Assembly (NCBI GenBank): GCA_022843625.1 | Contig: JALHNH010000020.1 | Location: forward strand, 1 to 64,000 | DNA: 64,000 bases | Origin: Bryobacter sp. | Lineage (GTDB): Bacteria > Acidobacteriota > Terriglobia > Bryobacterales > Bryobacteraceae | Direction of reading: 5' to 3' | Shown: positions 9,594-18,140 of the stretch, piece by piece | Position numbering within the stretch: the stretch's first letter is position 1 | How the letters are laid out: the number at the start of each line of letters is the position of its first letter | Program-made: the position numbers and the translations under genes | The notes under the pieces: model-generated | Database searches by the model: none | Told to the model about the DNA's origin: nothing | Seen by the model: only the letters and a program-made list of their open reading frames with translations

Positions 9594-10903
9594 TTCTTCT
9601 TTGCCTTCCTTTCTGCGTCGACACAGATGTTCTGTTCGACTTTCAATTTCGTTTTGGGGATCGCAGGCGAATAGCCGATGCAGCGTTCTTTCATTTTGTA
9701 GCCAGTGATGAGGTTGTTCTCGACGACGGTGTTGCTTGCGGGGTCTGGCCGCTCAGCGCCTTTGCCAAAGTAGATGCCACTTCGTAGCAGATCTGGCTCG
9801 TCGCCGAAGTAACATTCAGCGCCTTTGCCGTGGCTTTCGGTACAGCTTGAGGTGTTGAGGAAGCGCATGCGATTTTTGCGCACGATATGGTTTCTTCCGA
9901 TCAGGAAGATGCCGCCATACTTCATCCCTTCGATCTCGTTGTCTTCGATGAGGATGTCTTCACTTCTCATGTCGGGGTTGGTGTTGTTGAGCACAATGCC
10001 GAAGTGGCCTTGCGGATACGCAGTGGCGGGCTTGGCGTTGTAGCAGCGGTTGGAGAGGATCTCACCGTGATGAAAGCCGTCGAGGTCGAGGCATTTGCCG
10101 TTGACCTCCTGAATCAGGTTTTCGGCATACAAACTCTTGTCGACATTGCCTGCTGTGTCGATGCCGACCGGTATGCCGCCGTTGGCCATGTCGACCAGCT
10201 CCACGGGGTAACCGATGTTGACCATCACGTTTTTCAGGACGCGGATGTTGGTAGCGTGGCCGACCTGGATCGCGTCGCGGGCGCTGCCGTTGATTTCATT
10301 TTCCTGGATGAGGCCATCTCGGTTGCGGGGACTTTCGTAGCGGGAATGCGTCCAGATGCCGTTGCCGCGGATGCCCCGCAGTTTGACGAAACGGATCTCA
10401 AAGTCGGCAGTGCCTTCTTCTAAAAGGATGCCGCCGGTGGTGTTGTTTTTGCCCTTGTCGTCCCGTGAGCCTGAGTACTCTATGCGGGCCGTCTGGATGC
10501 GAACCTGACTCGACCTTGAGACGAGGATAGGAAAGTTCACGACATTCCGGATCTCGATGTCTCGCAGGATCACGCCCTGGCAGTTGTCGATGAGGATGCC
10601 GTTGAGGGGATAGAAGTCTGAGAAGGCCTTGTCGTAAGGTGCGATGGGGAAACTACGCTCTAGCTGCTGGCGGTTGCCGTCGAGCTTGAGGCGCTGGATG
10701 GTGAGCTCTTTGAGACCACGCGCGACGATGAGAGCGGGGCCTTTGAAATTGGCTGAGGCCTTGAGGGTAGAACCCGAAGGGGCACCTAGAAGCTGGGTGC
10801 TTTCCTCGATCACCATAGGCTGGTCGAGCACGGTGATGCCGGGCTTGAGCGTAATCTCTTTTGCCGCGAAGGCGAGCATCGCTATGCTTAATAGAATGTC
10901 CAT
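9590..10903 (-). CDS. right-handed parallel beta-helix repeat protein, secreted
   Basis: Start re-assigned from 11200 to MDILLSIAMLAFA (signal peptide); NCQGVILRDIEIRNV, ILIEDNEIEGMKYGGIFLIGRNHIVRKNRM repeats. Confidence 0.85.
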   Translation of the reverse strand: MDILLSIAMLAFAAKEITLKPGITVLDQPMVIEESTQLLGAPSGSTLKASANFKGPALIVARGLKELTIQRLKLDGNRQQLERSFPIAPYDKAFSDFYPLNGILIDNCQGVILRDIEIRNVVNFPILVSRSSQVRIQTARIEYSGSRDDKGKNNTTGGILLEEGTADFEIRFVKLRGIRGNGIWTHSRYESPRNRDGLIQENEINGSARDAIQVGHATNIRVLKNVMVNIGYPVELVDMANGGIPVGIDTAGNVDKSLYAENLIQEVNGKCLDLDGFHHGEILSNRCYNAKPATAYPQGHFGIVLNNTNPDMRSEDILIEDNEIEGMKYGGIFLIGRNHIVRKNRMRFLNTSSCTESHGKGAECYFGDEPDLLRSGIYFGKGAERPDPASNTVVENNLITGYKMKERCIGYSPAIPKTKLKVEQNICVDAERKAKKK

Positions 10904-11678
10904 TCGCTTTGACAAGTTTAGCGTCAGTGCCCCGGCCGGGAGTTGGATCGGGATCGTTGGCCACGGAGAATCTGGAATCGTAGAAGTATTGGAGGCGGCA
11001 GCACACAGTTGCCAGAATCTGAGTGCGCTTGAATTGCCAGCCCGGCTGAGCTGGTTGGCCGAGGCAGAAAGGGTGAGGCGGAGCGGCGGCGTTGTGATTG
11101 CCGGAGCGAGCGACCCTGAGATGCTGCGCAACCTAGCAGATGAAATCTGGTGGCTCGATGGCGGCCAGATGGTGAAGCGTGGCGATGCTAAAGAAGTCAT
11201 AGAGGCTTACCTCAAGAGTGTTTATGCCTCGGTCCCGGAGATGGCCCCGAGTTTGCGGCGGGGCGATGGGCGGGCCGAGATTCTGTCGATTGAAGTGCTC
11301 GATGCAGGCGACAAGCCAACGGCACTGATTGCCAGCGGGGAGCAGGCGGCGATTCGCGTGGTAGCGAAGTACGCTGCCTCAGTAGCTGACCCGGTGATCG
11401 GGATTCTGATCCGGACACGGATTGGCTTTGAAGTGTATGGCACCAATACCGAGTTGGAGCAGTTGAAGCTGGGGCCGGTTGAAGCTGGCCAGACGCGGAC
11501 AGTGACGTTTCGATTTGAGTGTCAACTTTGCCCGCAGAGCTATACGATTACGGCTGCCTCACATGACCCTGACGGGGTATGGCATGAATGGATGGAAGAC
11601 GCGATCAGCTTTGCCGTCTCTGACAGCCGCTACACTGCGGGTGTAGCCAACTTAAGAGCGCGAGCGGAACTTTCTTAA
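10884..11678 (+). CDS. degenerate/truncated ABC ATPase-like region fused to Wzt-type C-terminal carbohydrate-binding domain
   Basis: IGIVGHGESGIVE (eroded Walker A), ASDPEMLRNLADEIWWLDGGQMVKRGDAKEVIEAYL (ABC C-term end), then Wzt_C-like beta domain (GRAEILSIEVLD..GIEV-like..TYTITA). Start ATG at 10884 or 10896. Confidence 0.7.
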   Translation: MLNRMSIRFDKFSVSAPAGSWIGIVGHGESGIVEVLEAAAHSCQNLSALELPARLSWLAEAERVRRSGGVVIAGASDPEMLRNLADEIWWLDGGQMVKRGDAKEVIEAYLKSVYASVPEMAPSLRRGDGRAEILSIEVLDAGDKPTALIASGEQAAIRVVAKYAASVADPVIGILIRTRIGFEVYGTNTELEQLKLGPVEAGQTRTVTFRFECQLCPQSYTITAASHDPDGVWHEWMEDAISFAVSDSRYTAGVANLRARAELS

Positions 11679-11699
11679 GCGCGATAGCGTATCCGTAGT

Positions 11700-11990
11700 A
11701 TGTTCTGCACAAAATGCGGTGGTGCAATAGAAGAAAAAGCGGGCTTCTGCCCGCTTTGTGGGACCTCCGTTGTAGCGGGAGCGGTCCCTGGACCCACAGT
11801 TGAAAAGAAGCTGGTACGTCCACAAAACGACAAATGGATTGCCGGAGTGTGTCAGGGCTTTGCCCGGTACTTTGGCATCGATGTCACACTGGTTCGACTG
11901 GTGTGGGTATCGACGGTGATCCTTGCGGGTACCGGGCTTCTAGCCTATTTGATCTGCTGGATTGTTATCCCTCGAGAGTATTCAACGTAG
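11700..11990 (+). CDS. zinc-ribbon plus PspC domain protein
   Basis: MFCTKCGGAIEEKAGFCPLCG; NDKWIAGVCQGFARYFGIDVTLVRLVWV. Confidence 0.9.
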   Translation: MFCTKCGGAIEEKAGFCPLCGTSVVAGAVPGPTVEKKLVRPQNDKWIAGVCQGFARYFGIDVTLVRLVWVSTVILAGTGLLAYLICWIVIPREYST

Positions 11991-12564
11991 AGAATCGCTT
12001 GGCCTCGTAGGCGGCGATTGCATCGTTGTTCTTGAGGATGAATCCAAGTTCGTCGACGCCTTCGAGCAGACACTGCTTCGAAAAGCCGTCAACGTGGAAT
12101 TCTGCCTTGGTGCCGTCGGCAAGAGTGATCGTTTGTGAAGCAAGATCGACTTGTACGCTGGACTCTGGCATCGAGAAAAGCTTCTTGTGAATCTCGGGGC
12201 TCACGACGATGGGGAGCAGACTGTTCTTGAGCGCGTTGCTCTTGAAGATGTCAGCGAAAGAAGTGCTCAGGATGGCACGGAAGCCGTACTGGGTGAGAGC
12301 CCAGGGGGCGTGTTCGCGCGAGCTGCCGCAACCGAAGTTGTCGCCGGCGAGCAGGATCTTGAGGCCCTTGGAGGAATCCTGATTCAGGATGAAGTCTGGC
12401 TTGGGTGTGCCATCGGATTCATAGCGCCAATCGTTGAAGAGCAGGTCGCCCCAGCCTTCCATGTCGGTCTTCTTGAGGAAGCGGGCGGGGATGACCTGGT
12501 CGGTATCGATGTTGTCGACGGGCATGACAACCATGCGGCTTTCAAAGGGTAGGAATTTTTCCAT
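11965..12564 (-). CDS. leuD: 3-isopropylmalate dehydratase small subunit
   Basis: Start re-assigned to MEKFLPFESRMVVMPVDNIDTDQVIPARFLK; GDNFGCGSSREHAPWAL. Confidence 0.96.
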   Translation of the reverse strand: MEKFLPFESRMVVMPVDNIDTDQVIPARFLKKTDMEGWGDLLFNDWRYESDGTPKPDFILNQDSSKGLKILLAGDNFGCGSSREHAPWALTQYGFRAILSTSFADIFKSNALKNSLLPIVVSPEIHKKLFSMPESSVQVDLASQTITLADGTKAEFHVDGFSKQCLLEGVDELGFILKNNDAIAAYEAKRFSTLNTLEG

Positions 12565-12566
12565 GG

Positions 12567-13982
12567 TTAGTTGCCTCCCAACAGGGTGCGGACATCGGTG
12601 ACTTTGCCAGTGACGGCGCTGGCGGCGGCGGTGAGGGGGCTGGCGAGGAAGGTGCGGCCACCCTTGCCCTGACGGCCTTCGAAGTTGCGGTTCGAAGTGG
12701 AGACGCTGTACTGGCCGGGGCTCAACTGATCGCCGTTCATGGCGATGCACATGCTGCAGCCCGCTTCGCGCCATTCGGCACCGGAGGCACGGAAGATCTC
12801 GTGGAGGCCTTCAGCTTCGGCCTGACGCTTGATCTGCTGCGAGCCGGGGACAACCATGACACGGACGTTGTCAGCAACCTTGCGACCCTTGAGGATCGAG
12901 GCAGCGCTGCGGAGATCGCTCATGCGGGAGTTGGTGCAGGAGCCGATGAAGACTACATCAATGGGATGACCGAGGAGGGGCTTGCCAGCGTCGAGCGCCA
13001 TGTAGGCAAGAGCCTTCTTCAAGCTATCGCGCTCGAGGGCGTCGGCGATGTTGCCTGGATCGGGGATTGAATCGTTGATACCCATGCCCATGCCGGGGTT
13101 GGTGCCGAAGGTGATCATCGGAGCTAGCTTCGCGCCGTCGATCGAGATCGTACGGTCGTAGGTTGCGCCTTCGTCGGTGGGAAGGGTCTTCCAGTAAGCT
13201 ACGGCGGCATCCCAGGCTTCGCCCTTGGGCGAGAAGGTGCGGCCCTTGAGATACTCGAAGGTGGTTTCGTCTGGAGCAATCAGACCCGCGCGAGCGCCGG
13301 CTTCGATTGACATGTTGCAGACCGTCATGCGCTCTTCCATCGAAAGATCGCGAATGGTGGAGCCGCAGAATTCAAAGACGCAACCGGTACCGCCGCCGAT
13401 GCCAATGCGGGCAATCAGAGCGAGGATGATGTCCTTAGCGCCGACGCCGGGGGCAAGCTTGCCTTCTACCAGAACCTGGAAGGATTTAGAGGGCCGTTGG
13501 AGCAGGCACTGACTGGCGAGGACGTGCTCGACTTCGCTGGTGCCGATGCCAAAGGCAAGTGCGCCGAAGGCACCATGGGTGGCAGTGTGGCTATCGCCGC
13601 AGACAACGGTCATGCCAGGCTGGGTGAGGCCGTTTTCGGGGCCAATGACGTGGCAGATGCCTTGCTTGTCGCTTTGGAAGCCGAAGCAGGGGATGCCAAA
13701 TTCACTTGCGTTGCGTTCGAGCTTCTCGACCTGGCTCTTGGCGATGGGGTCGAGGATGGGCAGGTTGCGCGGCGTGGTGGGCGTGGAGTGATCGGTGGTG
13801 GCGAAGGTGAGGTCGGGACGGCGGACCTTGAGGCCACGGCGGCGGAGGCCGTCGAAGGCCTGGGCGCTGGTGACTTCGTGCACGAGGTGGAGGTCGATGA
13901 AGAGTAGAGCGGGAGAGCCGGGAGGGTTGGCTACGACGTGGGAATCCCAAAGTTTTTGAATGATGGTTCTTGGCTGACTCAT
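12567..13982 (-). CDS. leuC: 3-isopropylmalate dehydratase large subunit
   Basis: [47 protein letters not shown]. Confidence 0.97.
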   Translation of the reverse strand: MSQPRTIIQKLWDSHVVANPPGSPALLFIDLHLVHEVTSAQAFDGLRRRGLKVRRPDLTFATTDHSTPTTPRNLPILDPIAKSQVEKLERNASEFGIPCFGFQSDKQGICHVIGPENGLTQPGMTVVCGDSHTATHGAFGALAFGIGTSEVEHVLASQCLLQRPSKSFQVLVEGKLAPGVGAKDIILALIARIGIGGGTGCVFEFCGSTIRDLSMEERMTVCNMSIEAGARAGLIAPDETTFEYLKGRTFSPKGEAWDAAVAYWKTLPTDEGATYDRTISIDGAKLAPMITFGTNPGMGMGINDSIPDPGNIADALERDSLKKALAYMALDAGKPLLGHPIDVVFIGSCTNSRMSDLRSAASILKGRKVADNVRVMVVPGSQQIKRQAEAEGLHEIFRASGAEWREAGCSMCIAMNGDQLSPGQYSVSTSNRNFEGRQGKGGRTFLASPLTAAASAVTGKVTDVRTLLGGN

Positions 13983-13987
13983 ATTAG

Positions 13988-15064
13988 TTATCCGATTGCC
14001 TCACAGATGGCCCTGCCGACTTGTTCGGTTGAGGAGTTGCCTTTGAGGTCTTTTGTGGTGATGCCGGCATTGAGCGTGGCTTCCATGGCGGTGTTGACCG
14101 CAGTTGCCTCTTCGATCAGGCCGAAGGTGTATTCGAACATGGCGGCGATGGAGCCGATAGCGCCGAGGGGGTTAGCAATGCCTTTGCCTGCGATGTCTGG
14201 TGCGGAGCCGTGGACGGGCTCATAGAGGCCGACCCATGCGCCTGAGGGACGCTGTGCGCCGACTGAGGCAGAGGGGAGCATGCCGATGGAGCCGGTGATG
14301 ACAGAGCCTTCGTCAGAGAGGATGTCGCCGAACATGTTCTCCATGAGGAGAACGTCGAACTGGGCAGGCTTGAGGACAAGCTGCATGGCGGCGTTGTCGA
14401 CCAGGAGGTGATCGAGCTGGACGTCGGGGAATTCGGGGGCGATCTCGACTACGACTTTGCGCCAGAGCTGTGAGGTCTCAAGGACGTTGGACTTGTCGAC
14501 GGAGGTGACCTTCTTTTTACGCTTGCGAGCCAAGTTGAAGGCCATGCGGGTAACGCGGGCGATCTCGGCGCGAGTGTAGGTCATGGTGTTGGTGCCACGC
14601 TCTTCGTCGCCTTCGCCCGAGATGCCACGGGGGGTGCCGTAATAGAGGCCGCCGGTGAGTTCGCGGACGATGATCATGTCGACGCCGGTGAGGAGATGGT
14701 TCTTGAGAGGCGAGGCATCGATCAAGGCGTCGTAGGCCTTGACGGGGCGCAGGTTGGCGAAGACGCCGAGAGTCTTGCGGATACCAAGGAGGCCTTTTTC
14801 GGGACGCATGGCGGGAGGCGCGTTGTCGAACTCGGGGAGGCCGAATGCGCCCATGATTGTGGCGTCGGCTTCGAGGGCGAGGCGCTCGGTTTCAGCCGGG
14901 TAGGGAGTGCCCGTCTTGTGGATGGCGATGCCGCCAAGCAGGCCTTCGGTAAGGACTAATTCGTGGTTGAACTTTTTCGCGACGTGGCGGAGGACACGCA
15001 GGCCTTCTGCGGTGACTTCAGTTCCGATTCCATCGCCCGGGAGGGCGAGAACTTTCAATTGCAT
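13988..15064 (-). CDS. leuB: 3-isopropylmalate dehydrogenase
   Basis: [52 protein letters not shown]. Confidence 0.97.
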   Translation of the reverse strand: MQLKVLALPGDGIGTEVTAEGLRVLRHVAKKFNHELVLTEGLLGGIAIHKTGTPYPAETERLALEADATIMGAFGLPEFDNAPPAMRPEKGLLGIRKTLGVFANLRPVKAYDALIDASPLKNHLLTGVDMIIVRELTGGLYYGTPRGISGEGDEERGTNTMTYTRAEIARVTRMAFNLARKRKKKVTSVDKSNVLETSQLWRKVVVEIAPEFPDVQLDHLLVDNAAMQLVLKPAQFDVLLMENMFGDILSDEGSVITGSIGMLPSASVGAQRPSGAWVGLYEPVHGSAPDIAGKGIANPLGAIGSIAAMFEYTFGLIEEATAVNTAMEATLNAGITTKDLKGNSSTEQVGRAICEAIG

Positions 15065-16264
15065 CTAGCTGACTTTCTCGGCGGATTTTTCTAGCGCCGT
15101 TTCAATGAATTCGGTGATCTCTTCGTTGGTAAAGCCTTTTTTGTTGTCGGCAGCGTTGGTGAAGAACTCGTAGACCATGTCGAGCTGCTCTTTGGTGAGC
15201 TCTTCAAAGCCGAGTTCTTTGACGCGCTCTTTGAGAGCGTGCCGGCCACTGTGTTTACCAAGGATGAGTTTGCCGGCGGGGACGCCGACGCTGTGGGGGT
15301 CGATGATCTCGTAGGTGCTCTTGTTCTTGAGGTAGCCGTCCTGATGGATGCCTGCCTCGTGAGCGAAGGCGTTTGCGCCAACGATGGCTTTGTTTGGTTG
15401 CGGCCCGAAGGTGATGATGCTCGAGAGCAACTGGCTGGCCGGGTAAAGCTGTTCGGTGACGATGTTGGTGTCGTAGGGGTAGAAGTCGCGACGGGTCTTC
15501 ATGACCATGACTACTTCTTCGAGGGAGCAGTTGCCGGCTCGTTCGCCGATGCCGTTCATGGTGCACTCGATTTGGCGAGCGCCAGCTTTGACGGCGGCGA
15601 GGGAGTTGGCCACGGCGAGGCCAAGATCGTCGTGGCAGTGAACACTGACGATGGCGCGGTCACCGAGGAGACGAGCGATGCGACCGATGCGTTCTGAGTA
15701 GTCTTCGGGAACAGAGTAGCCGACAGTGTCTGGCAGATTGACCGTGGTTGCTCCGGCGGCGACTACGGCGAGGCTGATCTCTTCGAGATAGGCGATGTCG
15801 GTGCGGGTGGCGTCTTCGGCTGAGAACTCTACGTCATCGACATACTTGCGGGCGAGTTCGACGGCGCGGACGGCGTCTTCGAGGACCTGCTGGCGGGTCT
15901 TCTTAAGCTTGAATTCAAGATGGATGTCGCTGGTAGCGATGAAGGTATGGATGCGCGGGCGCCTGGCCTTCTCAAGGGAAGTTGCGGCGCGTTCGACGTC
16001 GCCTTTAGTGGCGCGTGCGAGCGCGGCAACGCGCATGTTGGGAAATTCTTCGCTGACGCGACGGACGGCTTCCCAGTCGCCTTCAGAGGCGATGGGGAAA
16101 CCTGCTTCCATAATGTCGACACCGAGGTCGACGAGTTTTGCAGCCATACGCAGCTTCTCGGGTACGGTCATGCTGCAACCGGGGGACTGCTCTCCATCGC
16201 GCAAAGTCGTGTCAAATATGTAGACTCTGGGCTGATGAATTGGCTGTTTTTGGGCCTCAGTCAT
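15065..16264 (-). CDS. leuA: 2-isopropylmalate synthase, short form without C-terminal regulatory domain
   Basis: [62 protein letters not shown]; only 399 aa. Confidence 0.92.
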   Translation of the reverse strand: MTEAQKQPIHQPRVYIFDTTLRDGEQSPGCSMTVPEKLRMAAKLVDLGVDIMEAGFPIASEGDWEAVRRVSEEFPNMRVAALARATKGDVERAATSLEKARRPRIHTFIATSDIHLEFKLKKTRQQVLEDAVRAVELARKYVDDVEFSAEDATRTDIAYLEEISLAVVAAGATTVNLPDTVGYSVPEDYSERIGRIARLLGDRAIVSVHCHDDLGLAVANSLAAVKAGARQIECTMNGIGERAGNCSLEEVVMVMKTRRDFYPYDTNIVTEQLYPASQLLSSIITFGPQPNKAIVGANAFAHEAGIHQDGYLKNKSTYEIIDPHSVGVPAGKLILGKHSGRHALKERVKELGFEELTKEQLDMVYEFFTNAADNKKGFTNEEITEFIETALEKSAEKVS

Positions 16265-16356
16265 GGGCGCCTCCTATTTGCTCTTTTATTATGTTCTGGC
16301 GACTTTGATTTAGCAAATTTATATTGCTTGCGTCGGGGATAATCGGTCATAATCAG

Positions 16357-16379
16357 ATAAGGCAGACTTATTCAATAAG
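16357..16379. promoter_or_regulatory. candidate LysR-type operator (T-N11-A) between leuA and divergent lysR
   Basis: ATAAG-gcaga-CTTAT (16357-16371) overlapping CTTAT-tca-ATAAG (16367-16379) in the leuA/lysR intergenic region. Confidence 0.55.
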
Positions 16380-16397
16380 CCAAACGAAAGAGGTCCT

Positions 16398-17318
16398 GTG
16401 CTTTTACACTCGCTCAAGGTGTTTTTGTCGGTTGCAAATGAAAAATCCTTCAGCCGTGCGGCTGAGAAGATGTTGCGAACACAACCTGCTATCTCTTTGG
16501 CAGTGCAGCGTTTAGAGGCTGAACTGGAAGAGAAGTTGATTGACCGCTCCGCCAAGGAGCTATTACTCACCGATGCGGGGAAAGTGATAGTGGAATTTGC
16601 GAGGCGCTTCGAGAATCTCGAAGGGGAGATGCACAATTCGCTGGCGGAGTTGAGGGACAACTCGTCGGGGCGGCTCACCATTGGAGCAAACGAATCGACT
16701 TCGTTGTACCTATTGAGCCATATTGAACAGTACAGACGGCAGTATCCGAAGGTGAAGGTTCAGGTACGGCGGAGTTTGTCGAGCAAGATTCCGGCGCAGT
16801 TGATGGACGGGGATCTTGAACTCGGGTTGATCTCGTTTGATCCCGGGGATGAACGGATCGTGTCGACGGTGATCTACACGGACCGGCTTGTGTTTGTGGT
16901 GTCTCCGAATCACCGGTTGGCTTCGAGACCAGAGGTATCGATTACGGAGTTGGGGATGGAGACGTTTATCGCGCACAACGTGTTGAGCCCTTATCGGGAG
17001 ATCGTGCTGCGTGAGTTTCAGCGGCATCGCGTGCCATTGAATATGGACGTGGAGATGCCAACGGTTGAAACGATCCGCAGGTTGGTGCAGCGGAACGAGG
17101 GCGTGGCGTTTCTACCCAAAATGTGCGTGGAGCCAGAACTGGACGCCGGGTTGCTGTGTGAGGTCCGGGTAAAAGAGATGGATGTCGAGCGCAAGATCCG
17201 ACTTGTGTATCCGGCAAAGCGGGCGTTGAGTCATGCGGCTAAGGCGTTTCTTGAATTGGTAGACAAGGATGCAGCTGCTGCAGTGCCGGTGGCCGATCTA
17301 GCTTCGATTATTGGCTAG
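16398..17318 (+). CDS. LysR family transcriptional regulator
   Basis: N-terminal HTH LKVFLSVANEKSFSRAAEKMLRTQPAISLAVQRLEAELEEKLIDRS; LysR substrate domain; GTG start. Confidence 0.93.
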   Translation: MLLHSLKVFLSVANEKSFSRAAEKMLRTQPAISLAVQRLEAELEEKLIDRSAKELLLTDAGKVIVEFARRFENLEGEMHNSLAELRDNSSGRLTIGANESTSLYLLSHIEQYRRQYPKVKVQVRRSLSSKIPAQLMDGDLELGLISFDPGDERIVSTVIYTDRLVFVVSPNHRLASRPEVSITELGMETFIAHNVLSPYREIVLREFQRHRVPLNMDVEMPTVETIRRLVQRNEGVAFLPKMCVEPELDAGLLCEVRVKEMDVERKIRLVYPAKRALSHAAKAFLELVDKDAAAAVPVADLASIIG

Positions 17319-17969
17319 GTTCAGATCTGCCAGCTTGATTGGCGGGAAAGGGATTGGCTCTCTCATGTTATCCATGATGTCGCGGGCTTCCGGGAGGAGG
17401 GCCATGAGGCGAAGTGCCAAGATTCCGGCACCGGTTTTGGACAGGTCTGTTTTGCGGACTTCGAACATTGGGAAGGTAGCGGGCATGGGGACTTTTTTCT
17501 CAAGCAGATAGTGTTCGGTCTGAACGTCCATAGCGAGAATACGGTCTGTCTGGATCTTTTTGAATTCCTGGAGGGCTTTGTCGGCGCGGCGTTCCTGGGC
17601 GGCACCGAGCTTGAGCATTTGTTGCATTTGCTGGAAGTGGGTGGGGTTAGTGGGTTCGTTTAGCCAACGCTCCTGGGCGTCGATTTCCATTTGCCTGGCA
17701 CGGTCGGACTGGAAGAGGGCGAAGACGTAGCGCTCGAAAGTTTGGAGTTCAAGTTCGCCTTCAGGGAGGCATTGCAGGAGTAGCTTTGCTTTGAGTGAGT
17801 CGTATTGGCTTCGTTCGCGCGGGTTGTTTTCGAAGATGGTGGTGGGGTTGGCCTGGAGGCCGTGTTTGGTGCTGTTGGATGCGGAGGCGGCGCGGCCTTC
17901 GGCAGTTTTGGGTCCGGTAGACTTCTTTGCGTTGGTGCGATTTGCGTTGATTTGGGCTTGTGTAGCCAT
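17298..17969 (-). CDS. hypothetical protein with N-terminal NAxxSTGPKTxEGxA..NSTKHGL motif
   Basis: MATQAQINANRTNAKKSTGPKTAEGRAASASNSTKHGLQA; coding-like ORF. Confidence 0.75.
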   Translation of the reverse strand: MATQAQINANRTNAKKSTGPKTAEGRAASASNSTKHGLQANPTTIFENNPRERSQYDSLKAKLLLQCLPEGELELQTFERYVFALFQSDRARQMEIDAQERWLNEPTNPTHFQQMQQMLKLGAAQERRADKALQEFKKIQTDRILAMDVQTEHYLLEKKVPMPATFPMFEVRKTDLSKTGAGILALRLMALLPEARDIMDNMREPIPFPPIKLADLNLANNRS

Positions 17970-18140
17970 GGTGATCCTGCTTTCTGAGTTTTTAAATTAG
18001 AAGAGGGGCGCAAGAGCGCCCCTACGATTGCGAAGGTATCAGTCGGGGTTGGGGAAACGAACCATAGTTTTTGGATCTTGTTGATTTTGGGGGAAATAAA
18101 GTCGAATTTTTCTTTGAACCGATTTGAGAGAATTGAGGGC

